In this document: one piece after another, positions 25,264 to 34,574 of the stretch
Layout: each line of letters starts with the position of its first letter
Position numbering within the stretch: the stretch's first letter is position 1
The notes under the pieces: generated by a model
What the model was told of the DNA's origin: nothing
Databases searched by the model: none
The model's input: the letters and a program-made list of their open reading frames with translations, nothing else
Made by a program: the position numbers and the translations under genes
Source: Pseudomonas silvicola
Lineage (GTDB): Bacteria; Pseudomonadota; Gammaproteobacteria; Pseudomonadales; Pseudomonadaceae
Reading direction: 5' to 3'
DNA length: 64,000 nt
Assembly: GCF_026651855.1 (NCBI RefSeq)
Contig: NZ_CP093280.1
Location: forward strand, 1,280,001 to 1,344,000

Positions 25264-26619
25264 CTACAGCTGCGCGGCCAGGCGTTCGAGCTGTTCCTGG
25301 CGCTCGGCCTGGTTCAGGCGTGGGTGTGGGTTCAGAGACGACCACTGCGGATGAGCGCGGGCCTTGCCCAGTGCCTCGGGCAGCTTGCCCTCGCGCCAGG
25401 TCTGGTCCTGGGGCGTGGCCACTTCGATGCTGCCCATGGCGGCGTGGCCGCGGTTCTCCAGAGCCTGCAGCAACTGGCGTTGGCGCAGGGCCAGCAGGCG
25501 CAGCACATTATCGTCCACGGTCAGCTCTCGCTGGCCTTTGAGTTTGCCCAGCAGCCGCCCGCCATAACCACGGCTGGTCTGCAGCAAGCCACCGGCGATG
25601 GCACCCGCCAAGGCGGCCAGGCCCAGGGTGATACCGCCCGCCAGCAAGTCCACCCCGGCCCCGGCGGCCGCGCCGGCCGCTATGCCGCCACCCACCTTTA
25701 CCCCCAGTTGCTTGAGGGTTTCCGGGTTGAACAGGTCATCGCCCCAGCGTCCGTCCAGTAGCGGCAGGTCGCTGGCCGTGGCGTCCTCCTGGCGGAACGC
25801 ATAGCGCTTGAGCAGCGCCTGCACGCACTTCTGCTCACGCTGGCGCACGGCTTCGCGCAGCTGTTGAATGGCGTCGTGTGGCTCACCGGCCACGCTGCGC
25901 CGGCACGCGGCGCAGTCGATCAGCAGTTCGGCGATCAGGCGCAGGGCCGCCTGCTGACGCGCGAGGCGCTGCTTGTGCTGATCTTCGATCAGGCGTTGCA
26001 GGGCGGGCCGAGCGTGTTCCAGCAACAGCGCCAAGCTTTCATACAGGCGCTGTTCGCCATCCTGCGGCGGCGCCACGCTATCGAAACGTACCAGTGCATG
26101 CAGCCCCAGGCGTGCCAGTGCCTCGCGCCACTGGGCTTCGCGGTGGCCGGGACTGCTGACGAAGTTGAGCACCGGCAGCAATGGTTTGCCGCAACCGTTG
26201 AGCACCTCCAGTTCATCGCGGTACTTGGCCAGTACCGGTTCACGGGCGTCGATCACATACAGGCCCGCGTCGCTGGCCAGCAATTGGCGCAGCACCTTGG
26301 CCTCCTGTTCGAAACGCTGGCGCGCTTCGCTGCCCTGCAGAAAGCGCTCGGTGCGCGCCGGGCCGTCCAGCCGTTCACCGGGGCGGTCCAGGCGTTCCAG
26401 GTAATCGAGCAGGGCGATGGCGTCTTCCAGGCCGGGGGTGTCGTACAGTTCCAGCAGCGGTTCGCCGTCCACCGACAGCCGCGCACCTTCCACATGGCGG
26501 GTGGTGCTGGGGCGGTGCGAGACCTCGCCGAAGCCCGCGTCTCGGGTCAGGGTGCGCAGCAGCGAAGTCTTGCCGACATTCGTGTGGCCCACCACGGCCA
26601 GCTTAAGAGGCTTGGTCAT
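25264..26619 (-). CDS. Era-like GTPase with DUF3482 C-terminal domain
   Basis: A 451 aa protein with an N-terminal Ras-like GTPase domain (G1 GHTNVGKTS, a G3-like YDTPGLED) and a C-terminal DUF3482 region that includes a glycine/alanine-rich hydrophobic stretch (GGGIAAGAAAGAGVDLLAGG and following) able to insert in or contact the membrane. The gene overlaps the preceding DUF2868 membrane-protein gene by 17 bp; the pairing is conserved in pseudomonads but its task is not established. Confidence 0.8.
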   Translation of the reverse strand: MTKPLKLAVVGHTNVGKTSLLRTLTRDAGFGEVSHRPSTTRHVEGARLSVDGEPLLELYDTPGLEDAIALLDYLERLDRPGERLDGPARTERFLQGSEARQRFEQEAKVLRQLLASDAGLYVIDAREPVLAKYRDELEVLNGCGKPLLPVLNFVSSPGHREAQWREALARLGLHALVRFDSVAPPQDGEQRLYESLALLLEHARPALQRLIEDQHKQRLARQQAALRLIAELLIDCAACRRSVAGEPHDAIQQLREAVRQREQKCVQALLKRYAFRQEDATASDLPLLDGRWGDDLFNPETLKQLGVKVGGGIAAGAAAGAGVDLLAGGITLGLAALAGAIAGGLLQTSRGYGGRLLGKLKGQRELTVDDNVLRLLALRQRQLLQALENRGHAAMGSIEVATPQDQTWREGKLPEALGKARAHPQWSSLNPHPRLNQAERQEQLERLAAQL

Positions 26620-27988
26620 GGCCGGTCTCCAACCAGTTCAGGGGCACGTGCTCCACCACTGGCAGGCCCAGGGCATCCAGCGCGTGATGCCAGTCGGCCA
26701 GGCGGTGGCGGTCCAGTTGCTGCCCAGATGGCGCAGGCAACAGCCAGACCCGGGTGTGCCCGGCGCTGCGTGCCAGTTCGGCAATCAGGCCCAGGCTGCC
26801 GCGGTCAGGAGAGCGACGCGGGTCGCAGGCAATCGCCAGGCGCGCGGCCGGGTAGCGGGCAAGCTGGTCCAGCAGGCGGCGTCGGGATTCGCGGCTGTCG
26901 AGGATGCCGGCATTGGCGACAGTGGCCGGCAGGGCGGGCGGCCAGGGTTGCTGGTCATCCAGCTCCAGGCCGACCAGCAGCGCGCCATCGGTAGGTTCCC
27001 CGCCGTGGGCGGCGGTGACCTGGTGCAACTGTTCCGGGGCTTGATCGTTGACGCCCAGACGCTCGCTGCTGGGCATCAGCCGTTCGCGCAGGTCACTGTA
27101 GCCAGGCAGGGTCAGGTCCAGATCCAGATGAGCGCGGCCCAGGCGCCACCGCGCCCAGCACGCCACAGCCAGCAGCAGTCGCGGTGCAATGCCGAACACC
27201 AGCAATACCCCTACCAGCCAGCCTGCCCAGGCCTGGCGGGCGCTGTCGATGGCCAGCGCACTGTCGCCGCTGGCGCGAATGGTGGCGACGTCCGGCACGT
27301 TGAAGCCGAGCAGGGCGGGCAGGGTGCCCAAGCCACGGGTCAAGGCCACGAAAGTGTCGGGGCTCAGGATAGTGGTTTCCCAGACGAAGCCGTAGCGCCG
27401 TGTGGCCAGCATCAGTAGCAGCACCACCAGGGCACTGCTCAGGGCCAGCAACCACAGGCCGTTGACCAGGGCACCCAGCACCCAGCGGTTGAGGCGCCGG
27501 CGTTGCAGCAGCAGAATGAGTGCCGGGCCCAGGTGTACAGCGTTGGCATCACGGGCCAGGCGGGAACTGAGCCACATCCACAAGCGGCCAAGGCTGGCGC
27601 TGTGCTCGCCCGCCAGCAGCAACCCGCTGGCCCAGCCCAATAGCAGTAGCCAGTTCAACCCCAGCAGGCTGCCCAGCGCCCAGAACACATTGACCGGGCC
27701 GCTGCCCAGGGCGGCGAACGCCAGCCCTGCGCCGCTGACCACGACCAGCACGGCCAGCAGCATGACACTCAGCCGCGCACCCTGCTTCCAATGCTTCAGG
27801 GCCGTCAGCAGCCCGTCGCGCTCGGCCAGCCACAGCGCGCGATGTTCTACCCGCGCCGCAAGCTCGCCACCTCGCTGACGGGCGCGGCGGTTGGCCTCCT
27901 GGTCGTCCAGGGGGCCGGCCTGCTCTTCGCGCAGGCGTATGGCTTCGGTGAGCCAGAGTCTGTCCAGTGCTGTCACGCCACCATCCAT
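26603..27988 (-). CDS. DUF2868 membrane protein
   Basis: A 461 aa integral membrane protein of the DUF2868 family with about five hydrophobic segments (for example LSVMLLAVLVVVSGAGLAFA and LLALSSALVVLLLMLATRRY) and a soluble C-terminal domain of about 180 residues containing LARYPAARLAIACDPRRSPD. Start ATG 27988 (MDGGVTALDRLWL) is preferred over an in-frame start at 28060. It is encoded directly upstream of, and overlaps, the GTPase gene, so the two likely work together. No molecular function is known to me. Confidence 0.78.
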   Translation of the reverse strand: MDGGVTALDRLWLTEAIRLREEQAGPLDDQEANRRARQRGGELAARVEHRALWLAERDGLLTALKHWKQGARLSVMLLAVLVVVSGAGLAFAALGSGPVNVFWALGSLLGLNWLLLLGWASGLLLAGEHSASLGRLWMWLSSRLARDANAVHLGPALILLLQRRRLNRWVLGALVNGLWLLALSSALVVLLLMLATRRYGFVWETTILSPDTFVALTRGLGTLPALLGFNVPDVATIRASGDSALAIDSARQAWAGWLVGVLLVFGIAPRLLLAVACWARWRLGRAHLDLDLTLPGYSDLRERLMPSSERLGVNDQAPEQLHQVTAAHGGEPTDGALLVGLELDDQQPWPPALPATVANAGILDSRESRRRLLDQLARYPAARLAIACDPRRSPDRGSLGLIAELARSAGHTRVWLLPAPSGQQLDRHRLADWHHALDALGLPVVEHVPLNWLETGHDQAS

Positions 27989-28047
27989 TGATCGAACCAG
28001 CCAAGAGCATAACCCAGCCAGGCCCTGGGCTCTGCTATCCTCGCGGC

Positions 28048-28560
28048 ATGAAAAACACACTCCCCCTCAGCCTGATCGCGGCGCTCGCCGAGAACCGCGT
28101 CATCGGCATAGACAACACCATGCCCTGGCACCTGCCGGGTGATTTCAAATACTTCAAGGCCACCACCCTGGGCAAGCCGATCATCATGGGCCGCAAGACC
28201 TGGGATTCTCTCGGCCGGCCACTGCCGGGGCGCCTGAACATCGTGGTCAGCCGCCAGGCCGGGCTGGTGCTGGAAGGCGCCGAGGTGTACCCGTCGCTGG
28301 AGGCCGCCATCGAGCGCGCCGAGGCGTGGGCCCAGGCTAACGGTGCGCAGGAACTGATGTTGATCGGGGGGGCGCAGCTGTATGCCCTGGGCCTTGAACA
28401 GGCCGACCGCCTGTACCTGACCCGCGTGGCCGCGCGCCCCGAAGGCGATGCGTTCTTCCCTGAATATGACCAGAGCCAGTGGCTGCTGGCGTCCAACACC
28501 GAAAACCCTGCCGTGGGCGACGCCCCGGCCTACGCCTTCGAAGTCTGGGACCGCCGCTGA
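28048..28560 (+). CDS. folA: Dihydrofolate reductase
   Basis: DHFR reduces dihydrofolate to tetrahydrofolate with NADPH. The 170 aa product has the classical motifs: LSLIAALAENRVIGIDNTMP followed by WHLPGD (substrate Asp), MGRKTWDSLGRPLPGR (NADPH binding) and LIGGAQLYA. Length matches chromosomal bacterial enzymes. It is divergent from the DUF2868 gene, 59 bp apart, with no long leader. Nothing unusual is seen. Confidence 0.95.
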   Translation: MKNTLPLSLIAALAENRVIGIDNTMPWHLPGDFKYFKATTLGKPIIMGRKTWDSLGRPLPGRLNIVVSRQAGLVLEGAEVYPSLEAAIERAEAWAQANGAQELMLIGGAQLYALGLEQADRLYLTRVAARPEGDAFFPEYDQSQWLLASNTENPAVGDAPAYAFEVWDRR

Positions 28561-28590
28561 GCCCCTGACGCGTTGCAAGCCACACACCTC

Positions 28591-28632
28591 GTGGCAGCGG
28601 ACCTGGCCGCGTCGGCGTTCGTGGCGCGGCCA
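28591..28632. repeat. Dispersed intergenic repeat, copy 2, with hairpin
   Basis: GTGGCAGCGGACCTGGCCGC matches the first block of the repeats at 25173 and 56527. Within it CTGGCCGCG and CGCGGCCAG form a 9-bp inverted repeat with a 13-nt loop. It lies between the converging folA and tcyP-like genes and may serve as a two-way terminator. Confidence 0.6.
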
Positions 28633-28637
28633 GTTGT

Positions 28638-30029
28638 TCAGCGGTGAGCGAGCTCGGCGTGTTCGTCGGTGTCCAGCACGGCACGGTCGGTCTGCTTGAG
28701 CACCTGGCTGGCAATGGTGCCAGCGGTCATCGAGCCACTGACGTTCAACGCCGTGCGGCCCATGTCGATCAGCGGCTCTACCGAAATCAGCAACGCCACC
28801 AGTGATACCGGCAAGCCCATGGCCGGCAGCACGATCAGCGCGGCGAAGGTCGCGCCGCCGCCCACGCCGGCCACGCCGGCCGAGCTCAGGGTCACGATGG
28901 CGACCAGGGTAGCGATCCACAGCGGGTCCAACGGGTTGATGCCCACGGTGGGCGCGACCATCACCGCCAGCATCGCCGGGTACAGGCCCGCGCAACCGTT
29001 CTGGCCGATGGTAGCGCCAAACGATGCAGCAAAACTGGCGATCGATTGCGGGATGCCCAGGCGCAAGGTCTGCGCTTCGATGCTCAGCGGGATGGAGGCA
29101 GCGCTGGAGCGGCTGGTGAACGCGAACGTCAGCACCGGCCACACTTTGCGGAAGAAGCGCAGCGGGTTGACCCCGGCGATGCTCAGCAGCAGACCGTGAA
29201 CCATGAACATCAGCGTCAGGCCGATATACGACACCAGCACAAAGCTGCCCAGCTTGATGATGTCCTGCAGGTTGGAGCTGGCAACCACCTTGGCCATCAG
29301 CGCCAGCACGCCATAGGGCGTCAGCTTCATCACCAGGCGCACCAGGCGGGTGACCCAGGCTTGCAGGGTTTCGATGGCCGTGACCACGCGAGCGCCTTTG
29401 TCGGCGTCATCCTTGAGCAATTGCAGCGCGGCGACGCCCAGGAACGCGGCGAAGATCACGACGCTGATGATCGAGGTGGGCTTGGCCCGCGCCAGGTCGG
29501 CCACCGGGTTCTGCGGCACGAACGACAACAGCAACTGCGGGATGCTGAGGTCGCTGACCTTGCCCACGTAGTCGTTCTGGATCGCCTGCATGCGCGCGGC
29601 TTCCTGGGTGCCTGCGACCAGGCCGTCGGCGGTCAGGCCGAACAGATTGGTCAGGCCCACGCCGATCAGCGCGGCGATCAGGGTGGTGAACAGCAGCACG
29701 CCAATGGTCAGGAAGCTGATCTTGCCCAGGGAAGAGGCGTTGTGCAGCCGCGCCACGGCGCTGAGGATCGAGGCGAAGATCAGCGGCATGACGATCATCT
29801 GCAGCAATTGCACGTAACCGTTGCCCACCAGGTCGAGCCAGGTGATGGTGGTCTTGAGCAGTGGGTTGCCCTGGCCGTAGATGGCGTGCAAGGCGCTGCC
29901 GAACAGCACGCCCAATACCAGGCCGATCAGCACTTTTTTCGCCAGGCTGAACGAGGTACGAGCGGTTTGCGCCAGGCCCAGCAGCAGGGCCAGGAACACC
30001 AGCAGGTTGAGAAGCAAGGGCAGATTCAT
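28638..30029 (-). CDS. tcyP: L-cystine / dicarboxylate-family symporter, TcyP-like
   Basis: A 463 aa sodium:dicarboxylate-symporter family protein, the same length as E. coli TcyP (YdjN), which takes up cystine. It has about eight membrane segments plus re-entrant loops with the family substrate motifs [16 protein letters not shown] and the Ser/Gly-rich [19 protein letters not shown] 30029 ([20 protein letters not shown]) follows a GGAGC ribosome site; the frame runs open to 30185 but the extension has no family resemblance. The DctA/GltP group is the alternative. Confidence 0.85.
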   Translation of the reverse strand: MNLPLLLNLLVFLALLLGLAQTARTSFSLAKKVLIGLVLGVLFGSALHAIYGQGNPLLKTTITWLDLVGNGYVQLLQMIVMPLIFASILSAVARLHNASSLGKISFLTIGVLLFTTLIAALIGVGLTNLFGLTADGLVAGTQEAARMQAIQNDYVGKVSDLSIPQLLLSFVPQNPVADLARAKPTSIISVVIFAAFLGVAALQLLKDDADKGARVVTAIETLQAWVTRLVRLVMKLTPYGVLALMAKVVASSNLQDIIKLGSFVLVSYIGLTLMFMVHGLLLSIAGVNPLRFFRKVWPVLTFAFTSRSSAASIPLSIEAQTLRLGIPQSIASFAASFGATIGQNGCAGLYPAMLAVMVAPTVGINPLDPLWIATLVAIVTLSSAGVAGVGGGATFAALIVLPAMGLPVSLVALLISVEPLIDMGRTALNVSGSMTAGTIASQVLKQTDRAVLDTDEHAELAHR

Positions 30030-30276
30030 TGAAGCTCCAGGTGAAAGGTTTCCAGGCGAGTGCGCCTCTGGTGGGCGCTGGCCAACCCGAAACTCTAACA
30101 CCCTGAATTTTCTGTCATTTATACCAAGTTCGCATGTGCATAGTCGTTTCTGGAATAAGCCAGGGTCGCTCATGGGTAAGCCCATGGCGCGATTCAGTGC
30201 CTGGCGGTCGCCTGCAGGCGAGATCTGTCATGAGTATTTGCTACGGTCCACCGGATCTCACTGGGGAGCACCACCG

Positions 30277-31332
30277 ATGAAGCCACTGCGCAACCTGCTT
30301 GCCGTCACCCTTGGCCTGGCGCTGGCCAGCCCTGTCTTCGCCACCGACCTCAAGCACTGGCCCGCGGCACAGGCCAAACAGCTCGACGCAATGATTGCCG
30401 CCAATGCGAACAAGGGCAATTACGCGGTGTTCGACATGGACAACACCAGCTACCGCTACGATGTGGAAGAATCCCTGCTCCCTTACCTGGAGAACAAGGG
30501 GATTCTGACCCGCGAGAAGCTCGACCCATCGCTGAAGCTGATTCCCTTCAAGGACACCGCCGAGCACAAGGAAAGCCTGTTCAGCTACTACTACCGCCTG
30601 TGTGAAGTCGACGACATGGTCTGCTACCCCTGGGTGGCCCAAGTGTTTTCCGGTTTCACCCTGCAGCAGCTCAAGGGCTACGTGGATGACATGATGGCGT
30701 CAGGCAAACCCATTCCGACCACGTATTTCGATGGTGACGTGGTCAAGAAGATGGATGTCGACCCGCCCAAAGTCTTCACCGGTCAGGCCGAGCTGTACAA
30801 CAAGCTGATGGAAAACGGCATCGATGTGTACGTGGTGACGGCTGCTTCCGAGGAGCTGGTGCGCATGATCGCTGCCGACCCCAAGTACGGCTATAACGTA
30901 AAGCCGCAGAACGTGATTGGCGTGACCACCTTGCTCAAAGACCCCAAGACCGGCGAGTTGACCACCGCGCGCAAGCAGATCGCAGCGGGCAAATATGACC
31001 CCAAGGCGAACATGAGCCTGGAAGTGACGCCGTACCTGTGGACCCCGGCCACCTGGATGGCGGGCAAGCAGGCAGCGATCCTGACCTATATCGATCAGTG
31101 GAAGAAGCCGGTGCTGGTGGGGGGCGACACACCGTCGAGCGACGGCTACATGCTGTTTCACAGCGTGGACGTGGCCAAGGGCGGCGTGCACCTGTGGGTG
31201 AACCGCAAGGCCAAGTACATGGACCAGCTCAATGGCATGATCAGCCGGAACGCGGCAGCGCAGGCCAAGGAAGGGTTGCCGGTGACGGCGGACAAGAACT
31301 GGGTGATCGTGAAGCCTGAGGAAATCCAGTAA
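30277..31332 (+). CDS. pchP: Periplasmic phosphorylcholine phosphatase PchP
   Basis: A HAD-superfamily phosphatase of 351 aa with a 22-residue signal peptide (cleavage SPVFA|TD). The nucleophile motif DMDNT falls at D53, D55, T57, which becomes D31, D33, T35 in the mature protein, exactly the catalytic numbering described for P. aeruginosa PchP. The later motifs VVTAASEELV and GGDTPSSDGYM supply the motif II Ser and motif IV acids. It releases phosphate from phosphorylcholine during growth on choline-containing compounds. It is monocistronic, between a 247-bp upstream region and a strong terminator. Confidence 0.88.
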   Translation: MKPLRNLLAVTLGLALASPVFATDLKHWPAAQAKQLDAMIAANANKGNYAVFDMDNTSYRYDVEESLLPYLENKGILTREKLDPSLKLIPFKDTAEHKESLFSYYYRLCEVDDMVCYPWVAQVFSGFTLQQLKGYVDDMMASGKPIPTTYFDGDVVKKMDVDPPKVFTGQAELYNKLMENGIDVYVVTAASEELVRMIAADPKYGYNVKPQNVIGVTTLLKDPKTGELTTARKQIAAGKYDPKANMSLEVTPYLWTPATWMAGKQAAILTYIDQWKKPVLVGGDTPSSDGYMLFHSVDVAKGGVHLWVNRKAKYMDQLNGMISRNAAAQAKEGLPVTADKNWVIVKPEEIQ

Positions 31333-31357
31333 TCCCTCGCTTCACGCGATCCCTTGC

Positions 31358-31424
31358 GGGACCGGGCGAAGCTCGGGCAGGCCGGTATTACGCGGTGTCT
31401 GCTTCCCGAGCTTCGCCCGGTCCC
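31358..31424. terminator. REP-like two-way terminator between pchP and ilvD
   Basis: Perfect 20-bp arms beginning GGGACCGGGCGAAG (31358-31377) and ending CGCCCGGTCCC (31405-31424) flank 27 nt. The outer bases extend the pairing (cttgc / cacaag). It lies between two converging genes. Confidence 0.65.
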
Positions 31425-31444
31425 ACAAGGCGGAGGGCTAAGGC

Positions 31445-33286
31445 TTACAGCCCGTCGAGCAGCGCCTTGTTGCGCACAGCACCCTTGTCGGCACTGGTTG
31501 CCAGCAGGGCGTAGGCCTTCAGCGCGGTGGTCACCTTGCGTGGGCGCACTTCAACAGGCTTCCAGCCTTTCTTGTCCTGCTCGACGCGGCGGGCCGCCAG
31601 TTCTTCGTCGCTGACCAACAGGTTGATCGAGCGGTTCGGAATGTCGATCAGCACCTTGTCGCCATCCTGCACCAGGCCGATGGCACCGCCCGCGGCGGCT
31701 TCCGGCGAGGCGTGGCCGATGGACAGGCCCGAGGTACCACCCGAGAAACGACCGTCGGTCAGCAGGGCACAGGCCTTGCCCAGGCCCTTGGACTTCAGGT
31801 ACGAGGTGGGGTACAGCATTTCCTGCATGCCCGGGCCGCCTTTCGGGCCTTCGTAACGGATGATGACGATGTCACCGGCTTTCACCTCGTCGGCCAGAAT
31901 GCCGCGCACGGCGCTGTCCTGGCTTTCGAAGATCTTGGCGTTGCCTTCGAACACATGGATCGACTCATCCACGCCAGCGGTTTTCACCACACAGCCGTCC
32001 AGGGCGATGTTGCCGTACAGCACGGCCAGGCCGCCTTCTTTCGAATACGCGTGCTCGAAACTGCGGATGCAGCCGTTCTCGCGGTCGTCGTCCAGGGTGT
32101 CCCAGCGGGTCGACTGGCTGAAGGCGGTCTGGGTCGGGATGCCGGCCGGGCCTGCCTTGAAGAAGTGGTGCACCGCTTCATCGTTGGTCTGGGTGATGTC
32201 CCACTTGGCGATGGCTTCTTCCATGCTGCGGCTGTGCACGGTGGGCAGGTCGGTGTGCAGCAGGCCACCGCGGGCCAGCGAACCGAGGATGCTGAAGATG
32301 CCGCCGGCACGGTGCACGTCTTCCATGTGGTACTTCTGGATGTTCGGCGCCACCTTGCACAGCTGCGGCACGCTGCGCGACAAGCGGTCGATGTCACGCA
32401 GGTCGAAGTCGATCTCGGCTTCCTGGGCGGCGGCCAGCAAGTGCAGGATGGTGTTGGTGGAGCCGCCCATGGCGATGTCCAGCATCATGGCGTTTTCGAA
32501 CGCCTTGAAGTTGGCGATATTTCGCGGCAGTACCGACTCGTCGTTCTCGCCGTAATAACGCTGGCACAGCTCGACGATAGTGCGGCCGGCCTGCAGGAAC
32601 AGCTGCTCGCGATCGCTGTGGGTGGCCAGGGTGGAACCGTTGCCCGGCAGGGCCAGGCCCAGGGCCTCGGTCAGGCAGTTCATGGAATTGGCGGTGAACA
32701 TGCCGGAGCACGAACCACAGGTAGGGCAGGCGCTGCGCTCGTACTCGGCGACCTTCTCGTCAGAAGCGCTGGAGTCGGCGGCGATGACCATGGCGTCTAC
32801 CAGGTCCAGGCCGTGACTGGCCAGTTTGGTCTTGCCGGCTTCCATCGGGCCGCCGGACACGAAGATCACCGGGATGTTCAGGCGCAGGGCGGCCATCAGC
32901 ATGCCGGGGGTGATCTTGTCGCAGTTGGAGATGCACACGATGGCGTCGGCGCAGTGGGCATTGACCATGTATTCCACGGAGTCGGCGATGATCTCGCGGC
33001 TCGGCAGGGAGTACAGCATGCCGTCGTGGCCCATGGCGATGCCGTCATCGACCGCGATGGTGTTGAATTCCTTCGCCACGCCACCGGCGCGTTCGATCTC
33101 GCGAGCAACCAGCTGGCCCAGGTCCTTCAGGTGCACGTGCCCCGGGACGAACTGGGTGAACGAGTTGGCGATGGCGATGATCGGCTTCTTGAAGTCGGCA
33201 TCCTTCATCCCCGTGGCGCGCCACAGGGCGCGAGCGCCGGCCATGTTGCGGCCGTGGGTGGATGTTTTCGAACGATAGTCAGGCAT
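31445..33286 (-). CDS. ilvD: Dihydroxy-acid dehydratase
   Basis: IlvD makes the 2-keto acid precursors of valine and isoleucine using an Fe-S cluster. The 613 aa product is full length and begins [19 protein letters not shown]; cysteines in [12 protein letters not shown] and [20 protein letters not shown], and the C-terminal [20 protein letters not shown], are conserved. It is transcribed alone, with a 322-bp region before the next recognisable element on the other strand. Confidence 0.97.
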   Translation of the reverse strand: MPDYRSKTSTHGRNMAGARALWRATGMKDADFKKPIIAIANSFTQFVPGHVHLKDLGQLVAREIERAGGVAKEFNTIAVDDGIAMGHDGMLYSLPSREIIADSVEYMVNAHCADAIVCISNCDKITPGMLMAALRLNIPVIFVSGGPMEAGKTKLASHGLDLVDAMVIAADSSASDEKVAEYERSACPTCGSCSGMFTANSMNCLTEALGLALPGNGSTLATHSDREQLFLQAGRTIVELCQRYYGENDESVLPRNIANFKAFENAMMLDIAMGGSTNTILHLLAAAQEAEIDFDLRDIDRLSRSVPQLCKVAPNIQKYHMEDVHRAGGIFSILGSLARGGLLHTDLPTVHSRSMEEAIAKWDITQTNDEAVHHFFKAGPAGIPTQTAFSQSTRWDTLDDDRENGCIRSFEHAYSKEGGLAVLYGNIALDGCVVKTAGVDESIHVFEGNAKIFESQDSAVRGILADEVKAGDIVIIRYEGPKGGPGMQEMLYPTSYLKSKGLGKACALLTDGRFSGGTSGLSIGHASPEAAAGGAIGLVQDGDKVLIDIPNRSINLLVSDEELAARRVEQDKKGWKPVEVRPRKVTTALKAYALLATSADKGAVRNKALLDGL

Positions 33287-33608
33287 GGAACACTCCGGGC
33301 GGCTAATCAGGTATCAGTAAGGGAGTGAGCTTCTCTTGTCCTATGCAGCGGCGACAGGTAGCTGCCGTTGCGGATGAGGTCGGTGACGCCACAGGATCGC
33401 TGCGCGCTCGACCGGAGCTCATAAACCCGCCGGGGGATGATTGGCGATGAATAGGCCGATTCTACACCGCTGGCGGCGGGATGGAATGCCGAGACCGATC
33501 AGGGGCGGGCTTGTAGGACATTTCTGAATTTGCGTCAGTGGCTATTTTTGCCGCTGCACGCTGGCTACTATCCCTGCGCCGCATGTGCGGCCGACGAGAA
33601 AACACCCC
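33287..33608. other. Intergenic region between divergent ilvD and mgtE-like genes
   Basis: No gene is seen. The first part should hold the ilvD promoter and leader (minus strand). Near 33582-33593 a small hairpin, CCGCA-TG-TGCGG, precedes the possible mgtE leader peptide at 33609. I find no recognised riboswitch; an M-box was considered but not seen. Confidence 0.5.
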
Positions 33609-33689
33609 ATGGACCACCCCAGTTCAAGTTCCTTCGAGAACCCGATCCTGGCACCGACCGCAGCGGCGGCGGGCCTGCCTGTGAGCTGA
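33609..33689 (+). CDS. Possible 26-aa leader peptide ahead of the mgtE-like gene
   Basis: An ATG at 33609 opens a 26-codon frame, MDHPSSSSFENPILAP followed by TAAAAGLPVS and TGA, ending 44 bp before the transporter start. The peptide has four prolines and two acidic residues, as in leader peptides that sense low magnesium through ribosome stalling or drop-off at MgtA/MgtC genes. No clear ribosome site precedes it (AACACCCC). Coding is unproven. Confidence 0.35.
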   Translation: MDHPSSSSFENPILAPTAAAAGLPVS

Positions 33690-33733
33690 CGCGTCCGCTC
33701 GCCAGGCAGCCCTGCGCCGTCTGGAGAGACTCA

Positions 33734-34459
33734 ATGACTACCTTCGACCTTGCGCAACACGATGCATCCCTGGCCCACCTGTCCGCCGCCGACATCGCCG
33801 CCCACCTGCAGGCGCTGCCCGAAGACAAGCGCGCCGACGTCCTCAGCCGCCTCGAAACGGAGGCCGCGGTGGAAGCCACCGAGGACTTCCACAAAGGCGC
33901 GCTGATATCCACGCCCCTGGGCAACCTCAGCACGGCCACTATCGGCCTGCTGTACCGCAAGCGCGTGCTGTGGCTGGTATTGCTGGTGTTCGGCAACCTG
34001 TTCTCCGGCGCCGGCATCGCTGCCTTTGAAGACGTGATCGCCGCCAACATCGTACTGGTGTTTTTCCTGCCCTTGCTGGTGGACAGCGGCGGCAATGCTG
34101 GCGCCCAGTCGGCCACCCTGATGGTGCGCGCCCTGGCCACGGGTGAAGTGGTGATGAAAGACTGGCTGCGCCTGCTCTGGCGCGAATGCTCCGTGGCCCT
34201 GGCCCTGGGGGTGACCATGGCGGTGGCCGTTGCCTTGCTGGGCGCAGTGCGTGGTGGCTGGGACATCTCTTTCGTGGTTGCCAGCAGCATGCTGGTGATC
34301 GTGCTGGTGGGCAGCGTCATCGGCATGAGCCTGCCTTTCCTGTTCAGCCGCCTGAACATGGACCCGGCCGTGGCCAGCGGGCCGTTGATTACCTCGATTG
34401 CCGATGCGGCGGGGGTGTTGGTGTATTTCGGGATTGCTTCGGTGGTTTTGCAGTTGTGA
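33734..34459 (+). CDS. MgtE-like divalent-cation transporter lacking CBS domains
   Basis: A 241 aa protein. After a short stub resembling part of the MgtE N-domain (LSAADIAAHLQALPEDKRAD) it passes straight to the MgtE membrane domain of about five helices, including LPLLVDSGGNAGAQSATLMV with the ion-pathway residues and ITSIADAAGVLVYFGIA. Normal MgtE is ~450 aa with N and paired CBS domains that gate Mg2+ flow; those are missing here. ATG 33734 has a GGAGAG site; the frame is open back to 33530. It is either a short MgtE class or an internal deletion of a full-length gene. Confidence 0.75.
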   Translation: MTTFDLAQHDASLAHLSAADIAAHLQALPEDKRADVLSRLETEAAVEATEDFHKGALISTPLGNLSTATIGLLYRKRVLWLVLLVFGNLFSGAGIAAFEDVIAANIVLVFFLPLLVDSGGNAGAQSATLMVRALATGEVVMKDWLRLLWRECSVALALGVTMAVAVALLGAVRGGWDISFVVASSMLVIVLVGSVIGMSLPFLFSRLNMDPAVASGPLITSIADAAGVLVYFGIASVVLQL

Positions 34460-34478
34460 CCTAGGTAGTGGTCCCGAC

Positions 34479-34504
34479 TGTAGCCGCAGCCTGCGGCAGC
34501 GGCT
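34479..34504. repeat. REP-like hairpin element near the MFS gene, left copy
   Basis: TGTAGCCGCAGCCTGCGGCA then GCGGCT; internally self-complementary (AGCCGC / GCGGCT and CCGCA / TGCGG). A related element in opposite orientation lies at 35839-35858, so the pair brackets the Bcr-type efflux gene. Confidence 0.55.
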
Positions 34505-34574
34505 CTCGAATTATTCCCAAGCCACGACCCATGAGATGCTTCTGGTCGTCGGCGATTTTCAGCAGGGCGAACGG

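Noticed and set aside
31712-33328. A 538-codon plus-strand open frame opposite ilvD
   Set aside because: Shadow of ilvD in GC-rich DNA; composition is Gly/Gln/Val/His-rich with no motif, whereas ilvD is clear.
33530-33733. N-terminal extension of the MgtE-like protein
   Set aside because: The frame is open upstream but the peptide is not MgtE-like, and a GGAGAG site supports ATG 33734.
33287-33733. Magnesium (M-box) riboswitch ahead of the mgtE-like gene
   Set aside because: No recognisable M-box core was found by eye; only a short hairpin and a possible leader frame are visible.
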